Shown piece by piece: positions 1-10,600 of a stretch of DNA of 21,797 nucleotides; the stretch's first letter is position 1, and the number at the start of each line of letters is the position of its first letter. Where the stretch lies: the NCBI GenBank assembly GCA_003573635.1, contig QUTJ01031816.1, positions 1 through 21,797 of the forward strand. The letters run 5' to 3'. Source of the DNA: Goniomonas avonlea (Eukaryota; Cryptophyceae; Goniomonadida; Goniomonadaceae). The translations under genes and the position numbers were made by a program. The notes below the pieces were generated by a model. It saw only the letters and a list, made by a program, of their open reading frames with translations, did not search any database and had not been told where the DNA came from.

Positions 1-1914
1 AGTGTCGCCAGCACTTCCATCACGTCGAGCAGCAGCACTGCCGCTGCAAGCGCGCACAAAGGGCGCGGCAACGCGGTAACGAGGGCTGCCTGCGGACTGC
101 ACGCCGCTGACGTCAGCTCCAGGTGACCGGCTCCGACTGCCGCGCTCCATTTTCAACTGCAGTTCAGGGGCCTTGGCAACAGTTGCACCGGCAGGCCGCA
201 GCTCGTCACCCGGCGACTTGGCCTTCCCGCCCCTCGCACTGGTCCTGGAGTTGTTGGTCACGGCATTGGTCGCAATGGCGCGTCGGGAACAGAAAAAAAT
301 GTAGAGCCACATGGCGTGCAAGGTGTGTATGTGCGGGCGGGTGAGGGAAGATGAGCGAGCGTTGACTGTGAGGATGCGGGGGTGCGCAAGAGTGTGCGTG
401 TGTGTGCATGAGTGCGAGTGTGCACAAGAGAGTGCGTGTGCGTGAGAGCGAGCGTGTGTGCCCGTGGGACGAACCGTTTTGAACGATCTTGAGAGTGAGT
501 TGTTGCCATGTCCTTGGGCGCCATCGTTGGAACAGACTCGGAATTTGCGGGATGAGTCAAGTTCCGCGGACGCGAAGGGAGTGCGCCTGTGTCTTCCCTT
601 GACAGCCCATCTTGGGTTCCATTAGCTGTCTCGGGACCTGGCCCGAGTTGTCACTTTTAATGTCAAAGGGGGCACGGGAAAACCTAATTCTAAAGCAGCA
701 GCAACATCCTGGTTCGCACCGGAGGATTCACTGCGCGATGGCGAGTGCAGCTGCGCTGGCGACGCATAGTGTAACCTGACGTCTGCCTCGTTTGAAGCAG
801 GTCCACCCGTGACAGCGCTCAGTCCAGTGCTGCGGGTTGCTGTCGGTCGAACCAAGGAAGATTCGTCTGTTCGAGTCTGCGAGAGGCTTTGACCAAGGGC
901 TTTTGGGCGCGACAGGCCCAACCCTGGAGACTTGCTGCGTGCTGAGGCCGAGTCGACAGAAGTTCGGCAAGGTCGTGAGAGTCCGACTCCAGGCGACTTG
1001 CTGCGTGGTGCCGACGAAGCATCCAGGGACATATTGTCAAACCGGGACAACGCCGCCCCTGGTGATTTCGGCCGGGATAACCCAAACCCGGGAGACTTCG
1101 CTCTCGTTGAAGGTGTGCTTGACTCCGGGGTTGTTCTCGCCTGCAGTCCCACCCCGGGCGACTTGGGTTGAGGTCCCCGTCGCGAGGACGCTGTGTCACG
1201 GGGGATTGAATCATTAGATGGTCTTGACTGTAAACCGAACCCAGGTGACTTAGGCCGCGAGGCGGGCAGCGTTCGCTGCGTTCTCGAGCTGAGATCTTTT
1301 CCCGGCGCCTTCATGTTTGGAGGCGTGTTGCCCGGCTCAAGGTTTCGGGCTCTCTTCGCAGTAGGGTTGGTCCCATCCGGTGTGGATCGAGTTCGTGAGA
1401 CAGGAGTTGAGCCATCGTCTGATTGCCCTCGCGGTGTTGCTGTGCGTGGAGGGGTGGGCTTCTCACTGGAGTCAGAAGCACCCTTTCTGGCTTCACAAAG
1501 GCCGCGCTTCGCAAACTCAGACTTGTTATCTGTATTCGTAATGGCCCGCGCATTTCCAGTATTGAGTTGTCGATAAGCAGCATATCGGGCGGAGTGTCCA
1601 TCTGATTCAAAATCGCGGCGTAAATTCGCTGCGAGAGTCTCAACTGAGCGACTCTTTGCCAGAGCCTGTCTGATCATATCCAAAGATAGGTTGCCAGGGA
1701 AGGGGGTATCTCCCATTCCAGAGGTTGATGTTTGCGTGCCCACATCGGTGCCTTCCGTGGCGCGTTGTACAATATCCGCGTATTCGCTAGGCGCTTGCCT
1801 CGCGCGTAATGAAGCAGTGGTCCCAGACCTGACCGGACCCAGGACCTGGCCCAAGGAACACGCGAGAGAAGTCGATGAAGCACAGTCTTCGACCTCAGTA
1901 CCGTCGTTCTGCAT
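1..1914 (-). CDS. K-S-P-G repeat protein, basic low-complexity, partial at left edge
   Basis: I do not recognise a named family. The first exon is an open frame from the Met at 1914 to 638 (426 residues). It is rich in Ser, Pro, Arg and Thr, has a short helix-prone stretch at residues 75-105, and then a repeat zone (202-345) with the core S-P-G-x-G-L preceded by Lys. These are good proline-directed kinase sites, so a phosphorylated scaffold or cytoskeleton-binding role is possible but inferred. The frame can stop at TAA 622-624. I prefer a splice: donor CAG|gt at 637/636 joins in phase 2 to an acceptor ending at 245, and the new frame 244-1 stays open for 81 codons to the window edge. It contains further KSPG and RSPG motifs, which is why I think it belongs to the same protein. 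The start could lie further upstream, since the frame is open back to a TAA near 1990. Confidence 0.6.
360..470. repeat. GT/GC-rich simple sequence in a probable intron
   Basis: The stretch is dominated by gtgtg and gcgtg steps with no strict period. It falls inside the inferred intron (637-245) of the K-S-P-G protein gene, where on the minus strand it would form a C/A/T-rich tract. Confidence 0.6.
880..1311 (-). repeat. Coding repeat with SPGxGL core
   Basis: Within the minus-strand protein, residues 202-345 carry at least six copies of S-P-G-[FVLA]-[GA]-L, usually preceded by R-x-K or R-S-K and followed by S-R-P. There are degenerate copies (KAPGKDL at the start, KALGQSL at the end). Spacing varies between 9 and 29 residues, so this is an interspersed motif array rather than a strict tandem repeat. 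Confidence 0.75.
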
Positions 1915-2062
1915 CTTGAATCCGCTCAGCTGTGGGTAGCAGAGATCGCTAAGGAAAATAGGATATCGTATCCAAACTACCGTACATTAAAGTTCATTAC
2001 ACGTTGATTGCGGATTGGTTCATCTGTATGCTCCTGCCTGGAGGTCACGAGCAAAGAGATCA
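1915..2062. promoter_or_regulatory. Short divergent intergenic region
   Basis: About 150 bp separates the start of the minus-strand K-S-P-G gene from the inferred first ATG of the plus-strand EF-Tu gene. Both promoters must lie in or overlap this space. I see no clear TATA box or named motif. The exact edges depend on both start choices. Confidence 0.4.
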
Positions 2063-4493
2063 ATGTCGAGAGCGCTTCGTTTCATTGGCCGATGCGTGTC
2101 ACCTGCCGGACTCACCTCTGGTGCTGCATTCTTTTTGCGAGAGAAAAAATGTGTGTGAACTTACGGAAGTACAGAGTCCCGTGCCTCCCTGGCTCCCCTT
2201 GTGGTGAAGGCCCGTCACATGGCTGAGTACAAGCGCGACAAGCCTCACATGAACATCGGGACCATCGGTCACGTCGACCACGGGAAGACGTCCCTCACAG
2301 CTGCCATCACCAAGTGTGTTGGAAACCTCGTCAGTTCTGCCCCTGATTCTTCGCAGGATCTTGGCCGAAACGGGTGGCGCCGAGTTCAGGGCGTACGATC
2401 AGATTGATAACGCGCCAGGTGACAATAATTCCCTCGTCACCCTAAATAACCTCCCGGACTAGAGGAGAAGGCCCGTGGTATCACCATTTCTTCTGCGCAC
2501 GTTGAGTATGAGACTGCCACTCGGCATTATGCCCACGTGGACTGTCCCGGTCACGCTGATTACGTGAAGAACATGATCACGGGTGCTGCGCAGGTTGCAA
2601 AGTCCCAACGCTCGAGCTTTTTATACTTAATTCTTGAATGCAGATGGAGGGTGCTATTTTGGTTGTGTCCGCTCCCGACGGCCCCATGCCCCAAACTCGT
2701 GAGCACATTCTGCTTGCCCGTCAGGTCGGTCTCCTGGATTGATACCCTGTCAACGCAATAACACCCATCCAGATTGGTGTGCCCAGCATCGTGGTGTTCC
2801 TGAACAAGTGCGATTTGGTTGATGACTCCGAGCTTCTGGAGCTCGTCGAGATGGAGGTACGTTCCTGTCGCTGCAAGCGAACGCTCACAACGCACACAGG
2901 TGCGCGAACTCCTTGAGTTCTACAAGTTCCCTGGTGGAGATCTGCCTATCGTTCGCGGATCTGCCCTGTGCGCACTCGAGAACACCAAGCCCGAGCTCGG
3001 CCGGTGCGTCTCAGCCCTGGTTCTTTGTGCCCGACTCTCGGTCTCAGATGTGTTTGAACTGGGCGTTAAGTGTATAGTTTTCCTTTTGCGGGATTTGTGC
3101 CAATCCGATAGGGGCGTCTTGATGCAGGTGTCTCTCCCGTGAGTAACAGTGCTGCACAGTGACGCCATCATCGAGTTGATGAAGCAGGTCGATGCCTACG
3201 TGCCGCTGCCTGAGCGCGATCTCGACAAACCTTTTTTGATGCCAGTCGAGGACGTCTTTTCGATTGCCGGTCGCGGCACCGTCGCCACTGGCCGTGTCGA
3301 GCAGGGCCAGATCAAGGTGCGAAAAATGCTGCTGCCGTGACAACGACGGAGGCCACGTGATATATATAGAGAGAGAGACAGAGACAGAGAGGTTACTTGC
3401 GTTTCGCGCATCACTCTTGAGATGTATCCAACCTCCAGAGAGACTGGCCTGCGTGTCTCCACGCATTCCAAGGCTCCGCAAGTTCTTACTTGAGCTTTCC
3501 CAGACTGGCGAGGAGGTGGAGATTGTCGGCATCCAGGCGACTGTGAAGACCACCGTGACTGGGTTGGAGATGTTCCACAAGCTCATGCCCATCTCCCAGG
3601 TGCACCTCTATGTTCCGCTTCCTCGCCCTTGTGCTCACGGTCGCGTGTGTTCTCGAGAAGTTCGCCCTCTGTCAGACCCTCGATCACTCATTTCCCTCTC
3701 ACTCACTCACCGTTTCGCCCCTCTCTCTCCTTATGCTCTTCTCCCGACTCCCTCTCAGTCTCCAATGCTGTCACCAGGCCGGTGACAACGTGGGTTGCCT
3801 CCTTCGCGGACAGAAGCGCAACGACGTCATGCGCGGTCAAGTCCTGTGCAAGCCTGGCACTGTCAAGCCTCACAAGAAGTTCAAGGCTGAGCTGTACGTC
3901 CTCACCAAGGACGAGGGTGGCCGCCACACACCCTTCATGACCAACTACAAGCCCCAGTTCTTCTTCCGCACTGCCGATGTCACTGGCACCGTCACCTTGG
4001 AAGACGCTGTATGTTCTTGTTTTTCAGCTGCGCTCGGCCCTGTATCCTCCGCTGCCCTCCTTGTCTATCCTCTCTTTTATCTAGTTTTATCTTTTACGGC
4101 TTTCCTTGTTGTTGTTGACACTCCGCTGCAGGCCCAGATGGTCATTCCAGGAGACAACGTCTCCTGCACTGTCGAGCTGCTGTACCCCTTGGCCATCAAC
4201 CAGGTACCCCTCCTATCTTCCCTCATTCCAAGCATTTCCATTCAACCTGTCCGAAGGCGTTCCAGCGTGCGCTTGTCTCTCTCGCTGAGTGTGTCCGTGT
4301 GAGTGTGGCCGTAGGGTGTGTCAGCACATGCCCGGCCGCGGTTTTCTCGTTCGAGATAGCGTCATGAACTCAGGAGCACTGCGCAATGCTATTGTGGATA
4401 CTCGCTCAATTTTCTTTGCAGGGTTTGCGGTTTGCCATCCGTGAGGGAGGCAAGACTGTGGGTGCTGGTGTTGTCGCGGCCATCGACGAGTAA
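2063..4493 (+). CDS. TUFM: Mitochondrial translation elongation factor Tu (nuclear gene, 12 exons)
   Basis: This GTPase delivers aminoacyl-tRNA to the mitochondrial ribosome. Exons: 2063-2095, 2177-2313, 2357-2418, 2463-2593, 2644-2724, 2773-2856, 2900-3003, 3160-3316, 3504-3599, 3778-4008, 4132-4203, 4422-4493. All are joined by GT-AG introns with matching phase. From the ATG at 2219 the product is 394 residues, the bacterial EF-Tu length, starting [10 protein letters not shown]. Visible motifs are the P-loop GHVDHGKT, switch I RGIT, DCPGH, NKCD and the GSAL loop; domains 2 and 3 are complete to the TAA at 4491. The first exon is my inference: [11 protein letters not shown] followed by [14 protein letters not shown] gives a 25-residue basic, amphipathic leader typical of mitochondrial import (419 residues in all). 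The exact splice (2096-2176) is less certain, because its acceptor is weak and the bare ATG at 2219 would lack a leader. Confidence 0.95.
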
Positions 4494-4578
4494 GCTTCCT
4501 TGTCCGCTGACGGGGCAGGAGTTGGCTTGCTTGTGTTTGTTGTGCACAGTTTTATGGGCGGCGGTTGCCCACTCTTGA

Positions 4579-4584
4579 AATAAA
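4579..4584 (+). terminator. Polyadenylation signal of the EF-Tu gene
   Basis: A canonical AATAAA lies 86 nt after the EF-Tu stop codon and is followed by an A-rich run. The position fits a short 3' untranslated region. Confidence 0.6.
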
Positions 4585-5854
4585 GAAAACAGATTAGCAT
4601 TCAATTGCGCCATGTCTGCTCATGACTGCGAGGCGACAGAACACTATCCAAGCGCATTGTGCGATTAGCAAGCCTGGCCCTGGGAATTTGTGTGACGTGT
4701 TGAACATGAGCCGGTCAATCGAAAGTTCTGAAGACAGAGAAGCACGGGAGACTAAACGCGAAGCAAAGAGGATACGAGAATAGTGGCGATGGATCCCGGT
4801 AGCAATGTACGATTTATTGGACGTAATCCCCGCCCCGCGCCGGAGATACAAAATGAGGGCCAGGCCCCTAGCTAAGGGTCGGCCGGACGAATCCCAGACA
4901 ACGCGACGAGGGCCCGGGCCGAGGACACACGTAACATGAGCGTACCCAGATTGAATTATATCCGGTTTTAGTAGCAGATTTCCCGCCCAGGCTGTCGGAA
5001 GCATAATAATAATTTCGACCGGAGCTTGATATTTTCTCGCGGAGGCAACCAGGCGCAGGCTTTTTTCTGACGGGTGGAGTTGAGAGAGAGAGAGTTTATT
5101 CAAGCATCCTGGAAACCGCGGAGCGGCCAACAATCACACCTTTCGGAGGTCTAAGTGCAACACCCACCCAGAAAAGAAAATTCGAAGGACAAGACTGCGG
5201 ACTTCGGGAATTGGGATATCGCATCATTTTGATGAACGTAGCGAAGTATCAATTAAGTTAATTTTTAAAAAATTAATGAAGCAGTTCCTAGTGGCCGTTT
5301 CAATACTCTCGCTCTCTCTCGAAGGAAACTGCCTGACGTATCACCACGTCACTAGTTTCATCATCAGGTTGGAATATTAATACGGTCTTATTATTCCTTC
5401 GACCTCTCTTACCTTTACGGACCTTCTCTCTAACTAGAGAACTGTCGCGCCACCTTGCCCGAATCTGGGTCTCCAACCCATTTTCCCAACCCGCCTGCCA
5501 ACCTCCTGGCGCCACCGCGTTATTTGTGGACACGAGCCGCGCGACTCCCACTTGCAGCGTCGAGCTCACAAAAGTCGCACGAGTGGTCTGCCCAGTCTCC
5601 CATGCCCGCGCTCGTCTGTTGGCCTCATCCGCCGACTCTCACTGTCTCGGGCGCCGCAGATTTTTTCGGCGAAGATGGCGCAAGGCTCGGAGAAATGCAC
5701 CCCCTTAGCAACTGCGCTCCGTACCGCAAAGGGCCGGCCGGCTGCTCAAACTCGAACTCACCTGCCTGACAGACTGCGAGCTCTCAGGCTTGGACGCCTT
5801 GAACTGTTTTGTCTCGCTGAGAATATAACTCTTATAACCATGAAATCTGACTTG

Positions 5855-5856
<2 letters not shown>

Positions 5857-5889
<33 letters not shown>
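5857..5889. repeat. (CT)n microsatellite
   Basis: About 16 uninterrupted CT units in the gene-free region. Confidence 0.95.
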
Positions 5890-5891
<2 letters not shown>

Positions 5892-6060
5892 AAGCTTGGG
5901 GGGTATAATATCAAACTCTCCTGTGGTGACACAACATTTGTCACTAGTCCCACGCGTGAAAAAACCCTATGGCTATGAGCTAAACCCCACGGGGTGGGTT
6001 TTGGATACAACCGGAGTCATTTTGCGAGCTTCTGAGATAGGTGTGTACAGTTGGGCGCGT

Positions 6061-6106
6061 ACATACGGGACTCGATACTTTGAACGACACATACGGGACT
6101 CGATAC
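6061..6106. repeat. 18-bp direct repeat pair, 28-bp spacing
   Basis: The sequence acatacgggactcgatac occurs at 6061-6078 and again, identical, at 6089-6106. The minus strand of each copy contains TCGAGTCCC, faintly like a tRNA T-arm, but no tRNA can be built around it. Confidence 0.9.
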
Positions 6107-7044
6107 ACGTATTTCCAAGCTTACCGAACTGAGTTAATCTCATGATCAATTTTGACTGTTTGATCTAGATTTAATTGACTGATTTCGTGTGAATTAACCG
6201 GATATCATGCGTTGAGAGCGAGGTCGTGCAAGCTCGAGAATTAACCGCCTGAAGAGTCCCCTGGAAAGGACGAAACCGGAATCCATTCGAGTGACCTCCA
6301 GCTCTGCTCCAACATCAGGGGTCTGCCCTGAGTCACAGCACTTCACGTTGTCGTAGCTGTTTCCAACTCAAACGCCAAAAAATTAACTCAGGTGTGGGTT
6401 TCACACGCAATGGGCGATAACACCGAGAGCCATGCTAGGCGCCATGCTAGCAGTATTAATCGCCGAGTCGCCCATATTATATATATGTACTCCCGACCGA
6501 CCCTTAGGTGCACACAAGGACTCCGGGAAGAACCTGACGACTCCAACCCCATGCGACGAAAGGCCGGGCCCCACGGCGCACCCCATGGTTGAAGCGCGTT
6601 GGATCTATTCATACAAATAGTGAACCAATGCCCCCCGGGCCCCAGCACCGTCGCTGATGATATATGCAATCATGCCTCGAGCGAGATCGTTGAAGCTCGA
6701 CTCGGCGAGAGACAGTGCACCGTAAACGCGATATTAGATCGTGCTCAACCTAAAGTCATGGAGCAATATACACGGGTCGAATTGTGTCAAACGAGGTAGC
6801 CTTTCATTCTTTGGTTTGTCTCTTGCATTTCGACGGGGCGCTATTGCTTTGCCGATAGTCTAATATTTTAACGGCTCTGCAGTTTCCTAGGTGCTTGGAT
6901 ACACACACACTCACTCTCTCTCGATCTAATAAATCTGATTTACCCCCGGCGTTCATTCTTGGGTGTGCTGATGCCATCGCCCACCTTCTGCCACATTTCA
7001 CTAATATTCTCTACAAAAGGACGTCCGAGGGACACTGTACCATG

Positions 7045-7097
7045 TCTCATGTGCCGCAGTGCACTTACCGTGTCTCTCATGTGCCGCGGTGCACTTA
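7045..7097. repeat. 23-bp direct repeat pair, 30-bp spacing
   Basis: Two copies of tctcatgtgccgc[a/g]gtgcactta, at 7045-7067 and 7075-7097, differ at one base. Each copy contains the partial palindrome gtgc-cgc-gtgcac. Confidence 0.9.
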
Positions 7098-7342
7098 TGA
7101 TGATGGCTTTACCTCGGTGCTGAATATAGAGATCGGTCCCTTTGACGAAGTTAGGAGGCGGCTGATGCGTTTTTGTGGATCAAATCCCGGATAAGCTATT
7201 TAGATAGGCAAAAGCAAAAGTTGATCAGACCGCCACGCTACGTTAGCGGTTGGATCCAGTGGAGCTGCTGGTTGAAAGCTGGTTGAAGCTTTAGGAACCA
7301 TTTCCTTTGCTGTGGACCATCCCATGAATAAATTCTCTCTCT

Positions 7343-7374
7343 CTCCCTCGCTCCCTCGCTCCCTCGCTCCCTCA
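7343..7374. repeat. Octanucleotide tandem repeat (ctccctcg)
   Basis: Four tandem units of ctccctcg, the last with one mismatch, follow a short CT run. Confidence 0.9.
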
Positions 7375-7662
7375 TCGCTTCAACCATCACGTTCCAAATG
7401 AACTCGCGGCACGCAGCAGCGATAATAAATGAGTTTACTAGTTTTGACGCACTCCGACACAAATACACTGCATGCGATCACTCGATAATAAATGTACATG
7501 GCCGCCCCTATGCTTGACTGTGGGTGACACCATCGATGCATCACCCAGACTATCACTCTTAGGTTCCACAACCTCGTCGCAACACTTCTGGCCGTCGTTT
7601 CAACCAGCTTTGACCCCGTCAATTTTGGCACCCATGGTTCTCTCTCTCTTTCAGCTCAAGGG

Positions 7663-10600
7663 TTACGCTTGACCGCGAGTGACACCATCAGGACCGACCA
7701 CGCCTGGGGGGCCAATACTGGGGGGCTCAGGCTGGGCGGGGGCGGTGGGGGCGGTGGGGGCGGGCGCGGCCGGGGTGGTGCCCTGCACTGCCGTGACCGG
7801 CGTCTCGCCTCCAACACTTGGCGAGATCGCAGCGATCGCCATGGATCTGCAGTCGAGATGTGAACAAATAGGGAGCTCGGGTTGATGCCGCAGGCGCACG
7901 AACGAGTCCTAATGAGAAGAGAGAGCTGAGAGAGTGAGAGAGAAAACGGAGGGAGTTAGACACGAGGTTGGGAGTTCACATAAAGTTGTACCAGAGAGAG
8001 TGCAAAGAAGTGCGAAAGAGTTGCGAGCTGAGCGCGCGCACGAGAGTAGGCTTCGGACCTGGCAGCTCCGGGGTTGATGCGTGGACGCGCTCTGGGGACA
8101 AGGCGGCCAGACCCCAGCCTGGGCGGCGCGCGGGGTGCAGACGTGGCCATGTCAAGTTGCTGCTGCTGGAACGAGTCCGCTTGCCCCGGCACTGCCGCAG
8201 GTGTTCGACTCGACATGAGATTCCGCTTGCACAGTGGACACTCCCGAGAGAGTTGAAACCATTTATCCTGTGGAGGGTCGTGAGCCACTGGCTCGGAGGT
8301 CACACTACTACTACAAGACTGGCGCGGTGCGGTGAGCCGACGTCACACTACGACTTAGTATTGGGGACGACGCCATGATTGGGGACAAGCGTCTCCTGTG
8401 GATGGAGAACAGAGCATCCAAGCGCAGACTCTGTTCTAATATTTCGGTCTGGAGGAAGGTGGGAAGGAACCCGATGAGACGCGTGCAGGCAACCGAAGTG
8501 TCAAGCCCTGACCAACAGACAAAAAGGTCTCGATCTCACTCAAATTTCAACGTACGATGCAGGTCTGATGGAACATATGCAGGCAGGGCAGCATCCGAAT
8601 GTCCTGGCCTTGCTCGAAATCGCAAAGGCAAATTGAACAAGTTGGCGTTTCCTCCTCCTCCTCCTCCTTCCCATCTTTCCCTTCTTTCTTCGGTTTTTCC
8701 TGGAGTGTGCGTGTGGGTGTGCGCGAGGGAGGCGTCAGATACATGGAGGGTTCACAGGTCCCTGTGCAGACACCTCACAACAGAAAATCAAAGGTGTGGG
8801 TGTGTGTAGCCCGAGAAACGGGGGTGAGAAGAAGAAAGTAGAAGCGAGTGTGAGAGAGCGGCGAATGTGAGAGAGAGTGAGTGAGTGAGAGAGAAGCGTG
8901 TGAGAGAGCGGCGAATGTGAGAGGGAGTGAGGGCGAGAGCGCAGTGTTGTGGGTGCTCACGAGGTCGTCCCCCTTGTCCAAGCTCTTGCGGGTGACAAGC
9001 TCAGGGTTCTTCGACGGGGTGCCGCGCTCGAAGGACGCAGTGACCTTGAAGTTGGGGGCGTACTGGAACGTCGGAAACGTAGCGACAACCATGGACGGCA
9101 GCCCACGGCCATTGTCCTCAGCACCAGCAGCGCCGGCAGCGGCAGGTCCTCCAGCTTGACCGACTTGATCACTGGCGCAACAAAGCTCAAAACACAGAAA
9201 TTCGAACCGCACACACCGACACAAAGCACACACATTTCTGACTCCCCACATGCACTCGCGAGGAGGAACACGCAGGTACACCATGCGCACACCCACAATG
9301 TACACAGAGCGACACACGGACTGTTCATCAAGCTCCTCGTCTCTGAGAGAAACGTCGTGCCAAGGCCGACTCGTCTCACAGTCACTCTATATAATCAGTC
9401 ACGGCCGGGTCCCGCCGAGGCTCTCCGAGGAGGAGAACTACTAGAGGGCGGGGGAGGCACCTGCTGAAGGTTATCTCAAACCCAGTGTTGGGCTGTTCGC
9501 CGTGCGACCGAACACGCAGAACAAAGCAGCAGCACATAACGCCGACCACCAATGACGATACAGCGCCGCAGATGATGCCCACAAGCCACACCCCTTTCTC
9601 TGCTCGAAATCCATTAGCACAGAGGGCACTGCAGTGTTGCACCCTCCATTGCGAGTATCTGCTCTGGCTGCAAACCTCGTTGTTGGCCCTGCTAGCACAA
9701 GATGTGCTCTTGGGTGATATATGTGTGCGTGCGTCTTGATTATTCTTGTTGTGTGGGATGGCTGTGCGCACTTTGGCAGTCGGTTGCCACAGCGCGCAGG
9801 TTCAATGTTCTCTGTGACGACGGGCGGGAGTGGAATGTGCATGTATGGATCTGAGTCTGCGTCTGCGCGCGATGTGTGCCGTCACCTGGGCAGTCAGTTG
9901 ATTTGATCCACTGGGCGCAGTCCGAGTCTGAAGGACCAAACTCGGTGGCGATGGTGCAGGACGAAGTGTCCTCGCACCAGCCGCAGTGTGACTCCTTGAG
10001 ACACCCGTCGCAGCTGTCGTGTCTGCACTCCACTGCACAGTACACAGTCAACGGTCGCAGGAACAAGAGGTGCGGACGTCACACCGTTTCGTTCGGTTGA
10101 CGCTGACAACCAGCAACAAAAATGCCTGTGATTTGCATCGAAACACAAAACCACGAGCTTAACAATCGACTTGGAAAAAAAGAAGATGGGGCGGGGCAAG
10201 AGAGAGAGAGGAGAGAGAGGGAGAGAGCAAGGGCAGGGTAGCGGGAGGGGGGTAAGAGCCAACGTACAGGCACAGTTCCAGATCGGGTTGCTGCAGGTGT
10301 TGGCAGAGGTGCGACTGACACACTTGCCAACAGTTGTCCGGGTCGGGGAGCACCACGCACACCCGGACCCGGTGCACCTGCCGCAAGACGCCGCGTTGAC
10401 GCTGCAAGGGTCCTCTGCCCGTCGCGGGGGTTAAAATTCATCCAGGGATAACACACTCAAGGCAAGTCATCAAAAGCATCGTGCTCACATGTCCGGGAAA
10501 CGGATGCTCACCACATGTATGATAATCGTAGCTGCTTCCAGCGCAACTGGAAGGAGAGCTCGGGCCATCCTTATTGCCGACGACGCACTTTCCTCCGCAC

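Larger units (their letters stand above)
4600..7662. other. 3-kb region without a recognisable gene
   Basis: It lies between two convergent genes (EF-Tu on plus, the RING receptor on minus). No frame shows a family motif, plausible exon chain or codon pattern like the neighbours. It contains simple repeats, two pairs of short direct repeats and an A/T-rich stretch around 5220-5280. The longest minus frame (5133-4594, 179 codons) and a plus frame around 5670-5900 show nothing recognisable. An unrecognised fast-evolving or noncoding RNA gene cannot be excluded. Confidence 0.5.

Noticed and set aside
4594-5133. 179-codon minus-strand open frame after the EF-Tu gene
   Set aside because: No family motif, no domain-like pattern, composition unlike the real exons, and it overlaps the EF-Tu 3' end antisense.
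5660-5908. Small plus-strand gene starting at the ATG in gaagATGGCGCAAGG
   Set aside because: It has a fair start context but no motif, and the frame ends in the CT microsatellite.
6050-6110. Possible tRNA from the TCGAGTCCC sequence
   Set aside because: No A box, anticodon arm or acceptor stem can be formed; it is a short direct repeat.
6061-7097. CRISPR-like array from the paired direct repeats
   Set aside because: Only two copies of each unrelated unit, with no regular spacers, in a eukaryotic context.
8775-9317. 180-codon minus frame as a separate protein
   Set aside because: Only the part 9171-8961 is real exon; the rest is intron with GA-rich repeats, and the exon is in phase with the RING gene.
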